This document shows, piece by piece, positions 46,451-59,119 of a DNA stretch of 64,000 nucleotides (position 1 is its first letter; each line of letters opens with the position of its first letter). Made by a program: the position numbers and the translations under genes. This stretch comes from Terebella lapidaria (Eukaryota; Annelida; Polychaeta; Terebellida; Terebellidae): NCBI GenBank assembly GCA_949152475.1, contig OX424564.1, positions 5,642,001-5,706,000 of the forward strand, in the 5' to 3' direction. The notes below the pieces were generated by a model. It searched no databases. It had not been told where the DNA came from and saw nothing but the letters and a program-made list of their open reading frames with translations.

Positions 46451-48360
46451 TTCACTGCTGCATGACATGTACTCGCAACGGCAGGCTTCTGCTTTTAGAG
46501 GAGTTCATAGCTACCTCATCATCATCATCATGATCTTATTAAATTAATACAATGACACAGGACAAAGCCTGTGGATATTATAACACGTGCGTGGGAGAAT
46601 GTGTTCATCGGTGCCTTTTGTATGAGTACATAGAGTACTGAGTACCAAACATTGTTATTAGAGGCTGTCCAATCCCGGAAACGTGCGATGTATTGCGTCC
46701 ATGTGTTTAAACGTTATTACAATGGCACGATGGGAAACTCAGCCAGGTTACCAGTCTAGATGTCTCTTTCTTTCGTTCAATTTGCCTCCAAATCGTTCCG
46801 TTCCAATGCCTGTCACCTTTTGTCAGTGATCATCACAGAGGGATCACACCTTAAACTTGTTATTGATTTTTGTTTCACTTCTCTAGATTTTGATGATTCC
46901 GTGCAAAGGAGTGTACCTTTGTCATATCCAGTAGAACACCATGGGTTTTTCGAGTGCATCCCACTCGTTCTTTTGAAGAAGTGTAGGAATACCTGAATAT
47001 CTTGGAAAGTACGGATGAAAGATGCGGCATGCGTTTCTATGCACCCAACAGTGGAACAAAGAATACATTACACACAGTATTTTTTTGTAATAAAATTATC
47101 AATGTGTACATGATGATTACAATATCTTTTTTCAGAAATATAATTAGCGTTATTTCAATAAGAAAATATAAGCATCGTCATGAATGTTTTTTACGTTCCT
47201 GTTTTCTGGGTGACTACGATTCAGGTATTCAATCTGAACGTTTGGTCGGAAGTTCTTTTGACCACGCTGGGCAATCTTTACTTACCCAATCATATAAGTG
47301 TGCATCACTTTGAACAATCGTTATGTGATAAATGTATCAAATGAAATGTGCTCTTGGAAAATGTCAACATTCGTGATAAATAAAATCACTCAAAAGTAAG
47401 GACATACTTGTACATAATAAAGTGAATTATTTCTTCAATTGCAATTCCACTCCCAATGTTCAAGTTAGAATGATGCTTACATTTTCGGACTGACGTTGGG
47501 AAATGTCACCAACAGTAATTTAAACATGAGCAAGGCCAATCTATTTTTGGTCTATCACAGTGTTTAATCAAGAAGAAATCCTTTTCATTCAAGAGGCAGA
47601 AGATCGATCAGTTGCCAATCAGTTATAGCTGGATTTTGTAACTTGCTTTTTTTTAAATATATTTTGGACCGATTCAAAGTCGTTGTTCGGCCTTTTAACG
47701 TTGTTTTTTTTTTAAAAAAACATTTATGCCACTCAAGACCTACCAACAGTCGTCAAAGTGTGCACAGTATTCCTGTAGTGGAATTACTAGAAGCCTGCAA
47801 ACATTGCCAACACAACTTGGGAAAATTAACGGTAAGTGGAATTTGGAAACACGTTTCAAACTAGGTTTCCAGCAACTGGGACTCAGCAGATAGACTAACA
47901 TAGTGATATTCTTTAGTGTGCTGGTTTCATTGGGTGTTGACACTTTTGTTATTATTACCTATAAACACGTGAAGTTCATTGGCCTTATTCTCCATGCCAT
48001 TGGTGGACTATTATACCAGTAATATTTTATCAATACATGTATGTGTGATATACACAGGTTGTGTTTGGCTCATTGTTTTATTTGTACTTTATGTTCTCCC
48101 ATACCCCTGTAAGGGGTCGCCATTTTGAGAAATAAAGATTTATTTTTATCTGTCCGTTCGCCCTTAGTGCATGGGAGTAGATTGGTTCACAGTTGATCGA
48201 ATTCAATCAGTTAGTGAGAGGTGACACTCGGTTGTTTGTGATTGTCAAGCAATTGTATATCGTCCCACACGAGATATGCGCTGCCTCATGGCACCTCAGT
48301 GTCATGAAGTCGTACCATAGAGTACTGTACTAAATCATGATTTAAATCAAGCAAAACAAT
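46451..48360. other. Gene-free stretch
   Basis: Only short unrecognised open frames (for example 46760-46996 and 47002-47313) without domains, and two poly(T)/poly(A) runs near 47650-47730. Confidence 0.45.
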
Positions 48361-48364
48361 CAAA

Positions 48365-48540
48365 CACAACCTTTGTGCGAATGATGTAGTACTTCGTGCG
48401 ACCGACTTAGTATTTCATGCTGACATCTTAGTACTTCATGCAAACGACTTATTACTTCATGCGAACAATTTAGTGCTTCGTGCACACGACTTAGTGCTTC
48501 GTACAAACGACTTACTTCTTCGTGCGAGCAAAGTCGTTCT
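48365..48540. repeat. 21-bp minisatellite, about eight copies
   Basis: The unit is close to CTTAGTGCTTCGTGCACACGA with 10-30 percent divergence between copies. On the minus strand each unit encodes seven residues of the type SRLHEVL, and a 76-codon frame crosses the array. The heptads would form an amphipathic helix, but there is no sign of a gene around it. Confidence 0.85.
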
Positions 48541-49370
48541 TTTAAGCATGTCCTATCAGGGGCACCATGCCTGTCTCCTACATGTAGCATTATGGATCAT
48601 GAGACATAGGTTTCGGTAACTACCAAAAGCTGATAAAAATGCTGCATGTTACTTGAGCGGGGACAAATGATGCTTTGTTAGGTGCTTGGTCCTTTGCTCC
48701 CTGACAGCCAATGATTAGGTCCACGGAGACCCAAGATTCCATCCATGGATATATCGATATCAGATGTTATTTATACATCATGTCTGGCGTATTTTTGTAA
48801 TGATGTTCCTGTGTAAACAGATAAAATGGACAACACTGTCACGGACTATTTCCCGTCATGATTTTCGCTTTCCTTCTTAAGATGATATCGGCAGGTAAAA
48901 CAAAATTGTTTGGTGATGAATCTATATTGTAGCGTCATTATCTGTGTACAGGTCAAACCCTGGTGAGGATACTAAATCAATAATGGTGACCCGATACCAA
49001 AAGAAATGTACGCAGTGGGTACGCAACATTTCCTTCTATAGCTCACGTGGGTTGAATAACATGGGATATGATAAAAAGTGTCTTTATCCATGATGAAATT
49101 ATTTCTGCCAATCATGGATACTTGTATTCTAGATTTCACGTGCTGCACGTTGATGGCATTCACCGTGATCAAATAACTATTATACTTTGAATTGCTCCGG
49201 CAGGTATACTACATAAAAAAATCATGTAATTTGCCCACCCCATATGATAACTGGGATCAGCTTTCAACTATTCTGGTGTTCTAAGGTCGTGATATCACTA
49301 TGCATCACCCCCTCCGCCTCTGAATGTCCTGGCTACGCAATTTAGTTTCGACTTTTGGTAAATTCATTCC

Positions 49371-49673
49371 TACCATCACAAACTAAGATTTGCCTATATC
49401 GTATATTGAATTGGCGAAAGCACATCAGCAAATTAGGTAGATACTCATAATTAAGTGAACAACTTACAAGATCAACTCATTCGACAGCTCAAATCAAAAC
49501 AGTTTCACAACCTGAAATTCAATCCTACCATCACAAACTAAGATTTGACTATACCGTGTATTGAATTGGCGAAAGCACATCAGCAAATTAGGTAGATACT
49601 CTTAAATGAGTGAACAGCTTACAAGACCAACACAATGGACAACTCAAATCAAAACTGTTTCACAACCTGATGA
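49371..49673. repeat. 155-bp direct tandem duplication
   Basis: TACCATCACAAACTAAGATT begins at 49371 and 49526; the copies differ by a few substitutions and small indels. Both contain GAATTGGCGAAAGCACATCA. Confidence 0.9.
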
Positions 49674-49889
49674 AATTAGTGATATACATTTATTTTGAAT
49701 TTGTTGTCTGTAGATGATAATAGCTAAGCATAAAAGCCTATACCAAAACCCACATGTTCTGTCAAAATGTGTATGTGCATGAAGTCATGATAAAAAAATC
49801 ATTTCTGAACAGTGTCCATTCTTCTCGCCGATGATACGTTTGTGATTCTTCACTGGGAATATTCATGCCTATAATTATATCATACACTG

Positions 49890-50160
49890 GAATGATGCAT
49901 CATTCAGTTGCACAACAGATCAAACACGTAACAGGATCATCCATAGATCAAACCTATCAGGTATTGACTTGTCATGTGATCGATGTTATCCTGATGGACA
50001 GTTTCTGACACCACAGAGTGAAGTGACACCCGAGCCTGAGATCAGACACGGGTTACGTGACTGACAGAATTACGACACCGCACACAACCCGGGAGATCAA
50101 TCTATCCAACGTGCTCATTAATTACTTGCCAATCAATATGTCTCCTGGTTCATGATAAAT
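49890..50160 (+). repeat. Inverted repeat R4, arm facing 43.94-44.20 kb
   Basis: Same sequence as the 44-kb arm in the opposite orientation, with an added segment (GAGCCTGAGATCAGACACGG) also seen in older copies at 35.45 kb. This arm therefore keeps the ancestral form. Confidence 0.88.
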
Positions 50161-51600
50161 ATGCATATATGTTCGTGTGCAAGGAACGTTAGTGTAGTTT
50201 TAATCCGGGATGCATATTTTGGCTTGCTAGATATCGTTTGTGGGCAATTCATTTGCTACATATTTCTAACATATATTGTCAGTTTTTGATGACCATGGCA
50301 GACATATCGAAGATGATGGATATTTCATAGATTGAATGTCTTTTCAAGGATCCTCTATAATCATATCGACGATCCTTGATCTTTTCTTAAATTTAAATGA
50401 TCTCTTGCTATTTTTGTCACTCGCAATGCACTGTGAACAGTGGCTGATTCGGAGATGAAAAACAATTGACATCGAAGTGCGTTCCAGGATATTGTCATTG
50501 TTCTGAACACTAACTTTTTCCATAGATTACTAAGGCGTTCACTCCACTAGGTGCTATTGCTGTCTGCAAGAAAAATCATTCAAATTTTACATTACTCAAG
50601 TACATGTGGATACTTCATTTGATGATTCAATAAGATTATATATGCAATTGATGATATAATATATGGGACATTGAATCTTTAATGAGATGGAAGCTGTTTC
50701 TACCGGCATGTGTTTCAGTAAACTACTCAAATTACACGACTTAATGAGTACATAATGTTGTTATTCCGGTATTGGCACAATATGTAATACACGATAGTGA
50801 ATCATAAGTCATGGGACTTGAATGCAAAAACTAATCGAAGAATGAAGTAAATCTAATATAATATATCGTTTTCTGAACCTACAAAAATTAAGTGATATAC
50901 ATTTAATGCTGGGAAAAATAGATAAACTCGAGGTATGAGTAATGCGTGAAGAAATGCCACAAACAGGAAACACTCCCGAAAGCGAATGGAACGACTCGTC
51001 TACGACAAATTCCCGCCACCTCTATACTGTTAGATGATGTAGTGCTGTTCACAGGTCATGGTTTGAATCGATTGTGTCCTGCGACTAGCATATAATTTTG
51101 AAAATGTTGATATATTTCAAATCACATGCAATGAGTGGTTACGGAATTCCGAAATAAGACTACAAGTCCTTGGTATAGAACTGGCTTACCACCCGATACC
51201 ACACCACTCCCGTAATGATATAAATAGAAAATCAAAACTGAAACATTTTTGGGATACGAACGGATCGCAATCATACGTTCACGTTCAGCACAAACCCTGC
51301 TCGTCCAGCGCCTTATGTGGTATTGTGCTATATGCTTTGCTGCTTGCAACAAAATATGGCAAAACGTCATTATGAATGTAGAGTAGTCGTGAATTGTTTT
51401 CTCATATTCTACAGCAGAGTGTCCTTCGGAGTGCTGTTGTTGTGTGAAACGCTGTGCACAGGGTCGACTCCATAATCAATTGCTACTTGGATTGGTACCG
51501 AAGATTAACAGATTAATGGCCTTAAAACATGTAACGTAGTGATGGATAAAAAGAATATATATGTACATTCATGTACATATTGATAAACACTAACGCAACA
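50161..51600. other. Gene-free stretch
   Basis: AT-rich; one unrecognised minus-strand frame at 51122-51370. No repeat or RNA gene was seen. Confidence 0.45.
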
Positions 51601-51609
51601 CTTAGTGCA

Positions 51610-52050
51610 AATGTTTTATTTTGATTTCTAAATGGTTTCAGTAGGTCGCACATTGTCTGTACCGAAATGTTTGGTCGGATTTTGTTTTTATTCCAAAAAT
51701 GACATAGTTCAGATTTGGTTTTGGCATCGTCAAAACCTGGTTGTAGTGGTGGGAAAAGGTAAAAATATCCCCCAAAAACAGTTCCGGAATATATTAGTCA
51801 TATGATCACGCTGTCACTGAGTCGCAGCGCATTTTATCAGATTTTGGTAGCCACAGAAACTCAGAAAAGTAACTTATATATGAATCAACCTATTTCCACC
51901 AACGCCACAAGAGTTTGATGATGCCACTAAAAACCTCGAAACATTTTGGAATCAAAGCCCGACCAAAATTGTTAATCCAAAAACACACAGGCGTCACCAG
52001 GGGTAGACAGTCCGGTGTAGTTGTTTCTACCATACAGTGTACAGGTAAAC
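51610..52050. repeat. Two R3 copies in opposite orientation
   Basis: A minus-oriented copy (51610-51760, reverse complement reads CCAGGTTTTGACGATGCCAA) is followed within 130 bp by a plus-oriented copy (51885-52050, AGTTTGATGATGCCACTAAA). Confidence 0.6.
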
Positions 52051-53120
52051 TACTTAATTCAATTTAAAATATCAATATTTTCCACACGAGTATGTATCAT
52101 GTGACCTTTTGTACATTTGCTCCAACGTTTGTTCATACACTGGTGAACTGACAAACATTGATGACCAACTGTATCTATGTGAAATAGCTCAAGGTCACTT
52201 GGGTCAATTTGCCGATAAGAAAGCTTCTTTTCCCAAGACTGAACTGTCAATAACATCCCACACTTATCAAAATGGGACTACTAAGAAAACAAGAAGTAGA
52301 ACGCAACACGAAAACAATGTTGCAGTGGTGAAACCAAGGATCCTTGGTAAAACCACTATAACGCCCACATAAGTGTCAAAGTTATTGACACCAGAACATG
52401 CACAACAGTAATTTGTTCCATATACCACAGTGCTGGCAGTGTTTGTTCTATTACTTATACAGTTGGTGTACATATATACTGGCTTCAAATAAGATGCTTT
52501 ACAAATACATGTACGCAAACATGTGGACAACATTTTCCGATTTCACTTAATACGATTTACTTTCAGGACACAAACAAAACACTATTGTCAAAAATGTAAT
52601 CAAAAGGTCTTGAAGAGTGAAATTACACATAAATACGTGTGATGGTATGGGTACCAGTTATATGAAGAAGTAAATCTCCTGATACGTTGAACTGGTTTGG
52701 TCTAATAAGAATACATAATCTTCGTCAAATGCCCCCTCCCCGTTGAAGTTCCAATTAATGGTTCTCTTCCATTTGATTGTTGACGTGTTTCATGTTTCTG
52801 TGGTCGAACAGAAATATGAAACACAATCATTCTCGGTCATGAGTGGCTCAGATACGTTGTACATTTTGGGGAGGGTAAACAACGACATTGATTCGGTCCA
52901 CAATAAGAAACTTTTCGAAGATCCAAATATGACTGATTATCAACTGATTTATTTTCTTTTTCCTAACATGAAGAACATCTCCTTGAAGAAAAACTATGGC
53001 AGGCTCATGAAAGAATGACCTTACTCTGGTTTGAATTACTGCCCGTTACATTTCTCGACGTCTCTCCAACAATAAAATAATCATTCTAAAATGAACAACA
53101 GTAGGAGAATAAAAAATATA
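52051..53120. other. Gene-free stretch with two unrecognised frames
   Basis: Open frames at 52109-52372 and 52743-53018 have no recognisable domain, signal peptide or splice context, and are near the length expected by chance in this composition. Confidence 0.4.
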
Positions 53121-53129
53121 GTGTTTTTT

Positions 53130-53290
53130 TTTCACGAATGTGGACCGATTCCAAGAGTACACATCATCAGTGTGTCTTTGGATAAACTATTCGGTAGGGA
53201 TTTGTTTCTATTGCATGTGTTGTATTTTAAGTTTGCTATTGGCACCATCAAAATCTAGCTATATCGGTGGTAATCGATTGGTACTTACGT
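53130..53290 (-). repeat. Dispersed block R3, inverted copy
   Basis: The reverse complement reads CCACCGATATAGCTAGATTT, TGGTGCCAATAGCAAACTTA and AAAGACACACTGATGATGTG, matching the R3 order. Confidence 0.6.
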
Positions 53291-53825
53291 TGATGCATTG
53301 AGTATATATCGGTTGTTTAGATTGATGCACATTTCTATAATCGGATGCATAAAAGTTGCCTAGCGTGGTCAAAATTGTTTCCGACTGGAAGTTGGAAGTG
53401 AAGCTATTACCATCTTAATATGCTTGTTTTACCTTATCGAAATAATGCTAGTCTAAAGAACCTTGCGAGAGGAACAACCTCGTGAATCTCCAAAAGTTAG
53501 ATTCAAAAATAAAAACATAGAAGGCATAAAATACGAAATGCCGGCATGGATACTAGAAAGTCCCTGGTATGATTTAGTGTATTCAATATTACCTGGCTGA
53601 ATTCGGAGCGATCATGAATGATTTCGATTAATGATAACTGGTTAGCCTGGACAAATAATATCGTTTCCATTGATTCGATTGAACTACATCTGTGACTTAG
53701 TCTCAGTGGTGTGCTACCCACCAAGAGATTCGTTAACATATTTCCCATGCACATGACCTAATATTTACATGCTTGTGTAATAATATAATCAAATCATGAT
53801 GATGTCAATAAAAAATATGCGTCTC

Positions 53826-53840
53826 GGGGGGGGGGGGGGA
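53826..53840. repeat. Poly(G) tract
   Basis: About 14 consecutive G in an AT-rich context. Confidence 0.85.
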
Positions 53841-54113
53841 AAGCATAAGGTCGTCGACGCTAGTACATACTACGATGCACTGAATTGAAAAGAACACTAC
53901 AAGAATAGCATTGATATATCACTAGTTTGCATGTTTCAAGATTATTATTCATTGGTTGCACTCGACTACGATAGATACACCACAATATGATACTGTTGAA
54001 AGGATGTAGGATTTTTCACAGGGTGAAGGACTTGTTTTGACTGATGGCACATCTGTAGCAAATTCACGGATATCGTAAGGTCTAACCTTCGATTAAAAAA
54101 CGAGTGGATTATT

Positions 54114-54116
<3 letters not shown>

Positions 54117-54150
<34 letters not shown>
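54117..54150. repeat. (GATT)n microsatellite
   Basis: Eight perfect units of GATT. Confidence 0.95.
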
Positions 54151-54189
54151 AGCTATACTGCTGGCGTTTGAGCTTGTAAGTCAATTATA

Positions 54190-54430
54190 ATCAAAACAAA
54201 TTCATGCATCATTTAGTTACTTAATGGATCAAACTGGTAATAGATTCATCCATAGATCAAACTGGTCGGATATCGACTGGTCGTGTGGTGTTCTGCTAAT
54301 GAACTGTTCTTCATACCAGAGAATGAAGTGACACTCCTTGATTAACATAACTCACAAAATTACAACACCGCACATACACGTGACGTTGACTAATACTAAG
54401 CAATATATGTCTCATCATCTGTGAAAAATT
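54190..54430 (+). repeat. Diverged R4 copy
   Basis: CATCCATAGATCAAAC, CAGAGAATGAAGTGACAC and CACAAAATTACAACACCGCAC follow the order of the 49.9-kb arm at clearly lower identity. Confidence 0.65.
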
Positions 54431-55680
54431 TACGTCTGTTTCTGGAACAATTCCACTGCATCTTCAGTATCAAGTTCAGTGGAAATTCTCATGGAAAATA
54501 TGTCACCAGAACAGAACGATACTTTCTCTTCCGAATGAAGATTCGTCACGAGTTGTAATAACCATCCAGGGTGATTGAAAGCCTATGTAATCCAAAAGGA
54601 TCACTCGTCAATCTTTCTCACCTGACCCAGATCCTCCACCAACTTCAGCTTTGCTTTAAACACATTTGACGAATCATCTGTCCAAGTTCTAAAAGAGTGA
54701 AATCGCTCCTCTGACAATCGATATATTATTCCGATTCCTTTATTGACATTGCTTCAGCTAATGTATTTCACTTGTGTGTGATTGCCCTAGATCACAAGTA
54801 TCATGGTTACCTTTCGTGTCTATTGTTTTTTTTTAAAACTAACTGCTTATCATGGCTTATTTGATGGGGAATAGGTCGGTTAGAACAATCAAGATAATTG
54901 ATATGTCTGTTCTACGTCGACAAAGGTTTAGATTTATTTCACACAAGGAATCCAACGTCATTACTAGTGAAACTATATGAGAAAAAAACACAGTTCAAAT
55001 GAGCATGTAATTGTTTTTTTCCTCATAGTCGAGACTGTCGAATCTATTCCTGATGTCACAATGTATGGACTCTGCAGATGTAATACCAAGTCTTCTATCT
55101 GTTATAGAATCAATGAGAACTGAACTGTCACGAAATGCAAATATCAACATTGATCTATGTGTCATTAGCGTGGCTGTTTCCAGAACGATCTACGTCGTTT
55201 ACTTCTTGCTCAAAGTAAACAGATCAGTATGAAAGTTATCAATGATTACGAGGAGCGGTTTGATCTACCAGGCTGGAGGGTGGGTTGTTAGTTCACTGGT
55301 CACGTGGATGATGTTTGGTGTCAAGACTCGTGGCACTTAATGGGTCCCATAATTCCATAAGCCACTTTTGTAATGATTGTATGGATTTGAGTTGTTCCTC
55401 TCCCAAGATGAACCCCTGATCTTAAAACTTATGATTTATAGTCATTAATACTGATGTCTTTGATTCTGATGCATACTGATGTTTCTCGGTGGTGGAATGT
55501 GACTATAATTCTATGAAGTGTTATACTATTGCTTTTGTTAAGGTTATCCTCAGACTTGATGGGTTTGGTGTTTCAATTTTCATTTTGGGTTTGGTGTTAC
55601 AACACACTCATGTGATAGAAGGTCGTCCATTTGATCGACTAGAGATGTTTGGTCAAGGAAAATAAACCCCTTTCATATCT
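54431..55680. other. Gene-free stretch
   Basis: A short passage at about 54880-55010 resembles the inverse of 32930-33070 (CACAAGGAATCCAACGTCAT). Nothing else was recognised. Confidence 0.45.
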
Positions 55681-55683
55681 TGC

Positions 55684-55917
55684 ATGCAATTGCAGGAAAC
55701 AAATCAATCACCAATCAATCATCGGAAGCTCTTTTCCATGTTTCCTTTTGTGAATGGACTCATTGATGTTGTTCATCTTTTTGACAGTCGTTCGATTATT
55801 AATGACTGTTTGAGTCCTTTTGTGAATGGACTCATTGATGTTGTTCATCTTTTTGACAGTCGTTCGATTATTAATGACTGTTTGAGTCCATCAGGGCATG
55901 GAATATTTCTTTTTTAA
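55684..55917 (+). repeat. Exact 72-bp tandem duplication
   Basis: CCTTTTGTGAATGGACTCAT and the following 50 bp occur at about 55745 and again 72 bp later without visible change. The duplication is in frame in a 77-codon open stretch, so the peptide word FVNGLIDVVHLFDSRSIIND appears twice. It is related to the block at 39.95 kb. I treat it as a young local duplication in a repeat, not a gene. Confidence 0.8.
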
Positions 55918-56039
55918 GTTCTCCAGCTATTGAAACTTTTATTTCATCCGCAGATAACAATACACGTGTGCTCTAGCTTTTCATGTGGGCCAGGGCGGTG
56001 CTTCAAGGGCTGACATCTTCCATCAGATGAATGAATACG

Positions 56040-57600
56040 ATTGTGAAAACGCATGCGATTCTGCGATATTCCCTTCAGATTATGTAAATCGTTAAAATTT
56101 TCCACTTCTCACTTCATCCACAACACAACTTACGGAAATCAAAACGACCTGAAGATGAGTAACCCTCATTTCTCTGGAGAATTCAACACATTTTATGGCA
56201 ACAAACCTCGAGCCCCAATGCCATACATAAGAATATCGTTACCAAGTACACTAAACATGATGAGCGGTAAGTAAAATTGAAATGAAATTAAAATGAAGAA
56301 TAAGTGATCAACTTTGCGTTTCTGTACAAACAGAAAATTTCCAATCAGGAAATGTTGCCGTCGACAAATAATTCGTCACCAGTTATTTCTTCATTCTTCT
56401 CATCTATAAAAAGTACCGCGTTTGATGGATTGGCCTGGCGATGCTCTGCAGATAGAGTACAATTGCACGGGCGTAAATTTGTAGTGCAGACTGATTGTGT
56501 CCATGTATTTACCAATGAGGGCGTCATAGATTCAATTGATCGTGTCTACATTACATGTCATTGAAATCTTCAGATGAGGAATCAATTATTGATGACATGA
56601 TGCCATTTTCAAATCTTGCAGGTCCTTTTTCTGGATGACTGGTGGTTTTAAATGTGTTGAATGATATCCTTATGTTAGCCATCATTGGAAAATTAAAATG
56701 GAACTCGGGGTCATTTTTGTCGGTGGGATCCCCTTCGGATCTATAAATTGCAGAAAAATCAGCCGGTTCCCAATCGATCATCAGTGGCTCTTTTTCCATA
56801 TTAACTGATGTGGACATTGACATTACCCATGGCTAATGGCGGACGACGTCACATCTATGTGGAGTGATGGTATTATAATAGAGTAAGGCTGACAGAAACT
56901 AGACTTTCGTAGCCACACAGATGTCAACCTAAGGACAGGATACAGATTTCCCAGCTTCTATTCCAGGAACTTCTATTCCAGGAACTCAAATATATTTGAC
57001 ACCACGTTCACAATATCAACCTTTTTTCCGTCTTGGACTGTTCCTGGACTGTTCCTCATCATCAGTCGATTCTCCCCTTACCTCCTCTCAAGACAGTCCT
57101 TGACTACTGGTCAATTGGGCTGAAGATCACAGTGAGGAGGAAAACACAATTTACATGGGTAGGAATCCATACTGTAACGTGTTTATCTACGTACACAAGA
57201 CTAGGGGTACTATGGATTAATCAATCAGCCAACGACGATGTGATACCAAGAGTGCTGTTGACTCAATGTCCTCATTTCATCACACACGATGTTTTCAAAA
57301 GTTATTTCTTCAATAACTGGTCAAGTTGAACTTACTGTAGAATTTAATGAGCATTGTCGTGAATTCTAGGACAACATAGTGGCGTTAACTACCTTTTTTT
57401 TCAAGAAAAGTTGATTCTCACCATGCAACTTAGTGGTGTATCTTCCAATACCCATCTCTTACATGGTTTGATTGATATCCAGGAATCGTTACTATCTGAA
57501 CTAATGGATGGAGATACTGCTAATTTACCCCCAATGTACCAAGACTTTTTACCGGTAAATTGTACGTAATTGTTTATACAGCATTTCATATAGGCCTAGA
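56040..57600. other. Unrecognised stretch with several coding-like frames
   Basis: Short open stretches lie on both strands, for example 56053-56274 and 56304-56564 on plus and 56551-56823 on minus. Their composition is more protein-like than elsewhere in the gene-free part (for example MEKEPLMIDWEPADFSAIYR and IRISFNTFKTTSHP), but no domain is recognised. They may be remains of an old mobile or virus-like element, or of a decayed gene. No product is assigned. Confidence 0.25.
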
Positions 57601-58576
57601 AATCAACACGAGCAAATGGCTTCTTCGACAAATTACCATATCAAATATGATCCCGCTTTAACAATGGGCTGTGCCTTGTTGAATTACTAGCACTCGGTTA
57701 CATCTTACATCTCATTCAGTAACATGTATTCCCGGGATGTATTCATGACGTATCTATTACGTCATGATGATGTACGTGATAACGAGAGACACAGAGACGA
57801 GTATAACAGCAGCAACCCAACGAGACATCTTACTTTTCAGCAGAGTGGATGTGAGGAAAATAATTTTACTATGTGCTTTGAGTAAATGGGACATATTTAT
57901 ATTGCATTAGCATTATCATCTGAAATTTATGGAGCACTTTCTTTACATTGATTTCACATATCTTCTTACGTCAAACACACTTAAATCTTTCTGTTGATTC
58001 TATGTAAATATGCACTTGAAGAATAACTCGTGTCAAATTGTAACTGAAACTGCCGAATGTAAAATACGACCCAGGAATGTAATAACAGCATTAATATGAT
58101 TGATAATGGTAGTTCCAGGCCGATGTAGGATTGTAATGCATTGCGTGTGTCTCAGATGCATGGAAACTGACTCGATAATGTAAGCTTTCTTCTATTATTT
58201 AATGAGTAGAAATGCAATGAAATAAATAAAAATAAATTACAGTTTTGTTTTCAAGCTCACTAGTAAAAGCCGGAAATAAATTAGATCTCAATAATTTTTT
58301 ACAATAAATAATGACAACAATTATTAAAATTATTGACACGTCTAATGACAGTTGGTGCAACATCAATGATCAAAACGATTCCGTTGTAGGCCCATGTGAG
58401 GTCAGCATCACTGCTCCTGAAACAGATAAAATTGGTATAAACACACGCCCGTGTAGAAATTAATTTGCACTATCATTTTGCTTTCATTGCCATAACAAAA
58501 CGTATTGTCAAAGCAAAATCTTGCAATAAGTTTCATTTTAAACTTTAAAAAGAAAATTTTTAAGTTTCAGACTCAC
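57601..58576 (-). other. 3' flank of the membrane-protein gene
   Basis: AT-rich and without exons that I recognise. A weak ATTAAA poly(A) signal on the minus strand lies near 58196-58201, so part of this is probably 3' UTR. Confidence 0.4.
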
Positions 58577-58621
58577 CATAACCCGGCTGTGACTTGACCG
58601 ACTCCCTATCGCTTGAGGCAG

Positions 58622-59119
58622 TCACTGACCGCCCGCTGCTCCCCCGGGACTGGTTGCCATGGGTACCACGAGACCCTGCTGACTGCTGTTGCTCCCCAGA
58701 GCCTCCCACTCCACGGGCACATCGCCTAGGACCGTGGGGTTCACGAGGCTGGCTCTCTCCACATCCAGGTACAGATTCTCCGGAGTGCCTGGGATACTGG
58801 GCTCCGGACTCAGTGACGACTGGCGCAGTGGCAGCTGCGTCGTCAAGGCGACCACTGGCGACCCCATGCTCTCCCTCAGCACTGCCGGGTCCCCGGGGTA
58901 CATGTTCTCGGGCGTCCTCGGCATGCTGTGCGGCTGTTGTGAGTGTCCCGGCTGTGGGTGCTGTGACGGCAAGGCCGGAACCATGGTCGGGGCCACCACA
59001 CTGCCTCTCCACCCCGCCGGCACCGTGTCCATGTAAACGTTCTCCGGGACCCCCGGAATACTCTCCTCCGAGGCCGCCGACTGTTGATGGGACACCTGTG
59101 ATACCGTCGACTGGCGCGC
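58622..59119 (-). CDS. Last coding exon: tail with three PENxY modules
   Basis: The 165-residue tail is rich in Ser, Pro and Gln. It contains three copies of a 43-45 residue module whose core reads SIPGVPENVYMD, SMPRTPENMYPG and SIPGTPENLYLD (tyrosines 345, 390 and 433), each followed by a RxSxVVxPT-like word. The three DNA copies differ mainly at silent third positions, which confirms this frame. Such repeated tyrosines in a tail are typical docking sites for SH2 or PTB adaptors, though the partner is unknown. A second frame is also open across the exon but lacks this conservation. A further GTGAGT at 58571-58576, 45 nt past the stop, may be a 3' UTR splice site. Confidence 0.85.
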   Translation of the reverse strand, partial: ARQSTVSQVSHQQSAASEESIPGVPENVYMDTVPAGWRGSVVAPTMVPALPSQHPQPGHSQQPHSMPRTPENMYPGDPAVLRESMGSPVVALTTQLPLRQSSLSPEPSIPGTPENLYLDVERASLVNPTVLGDVPVEWEALGSNSSQQGLVVPMATSPGGAAGGQ

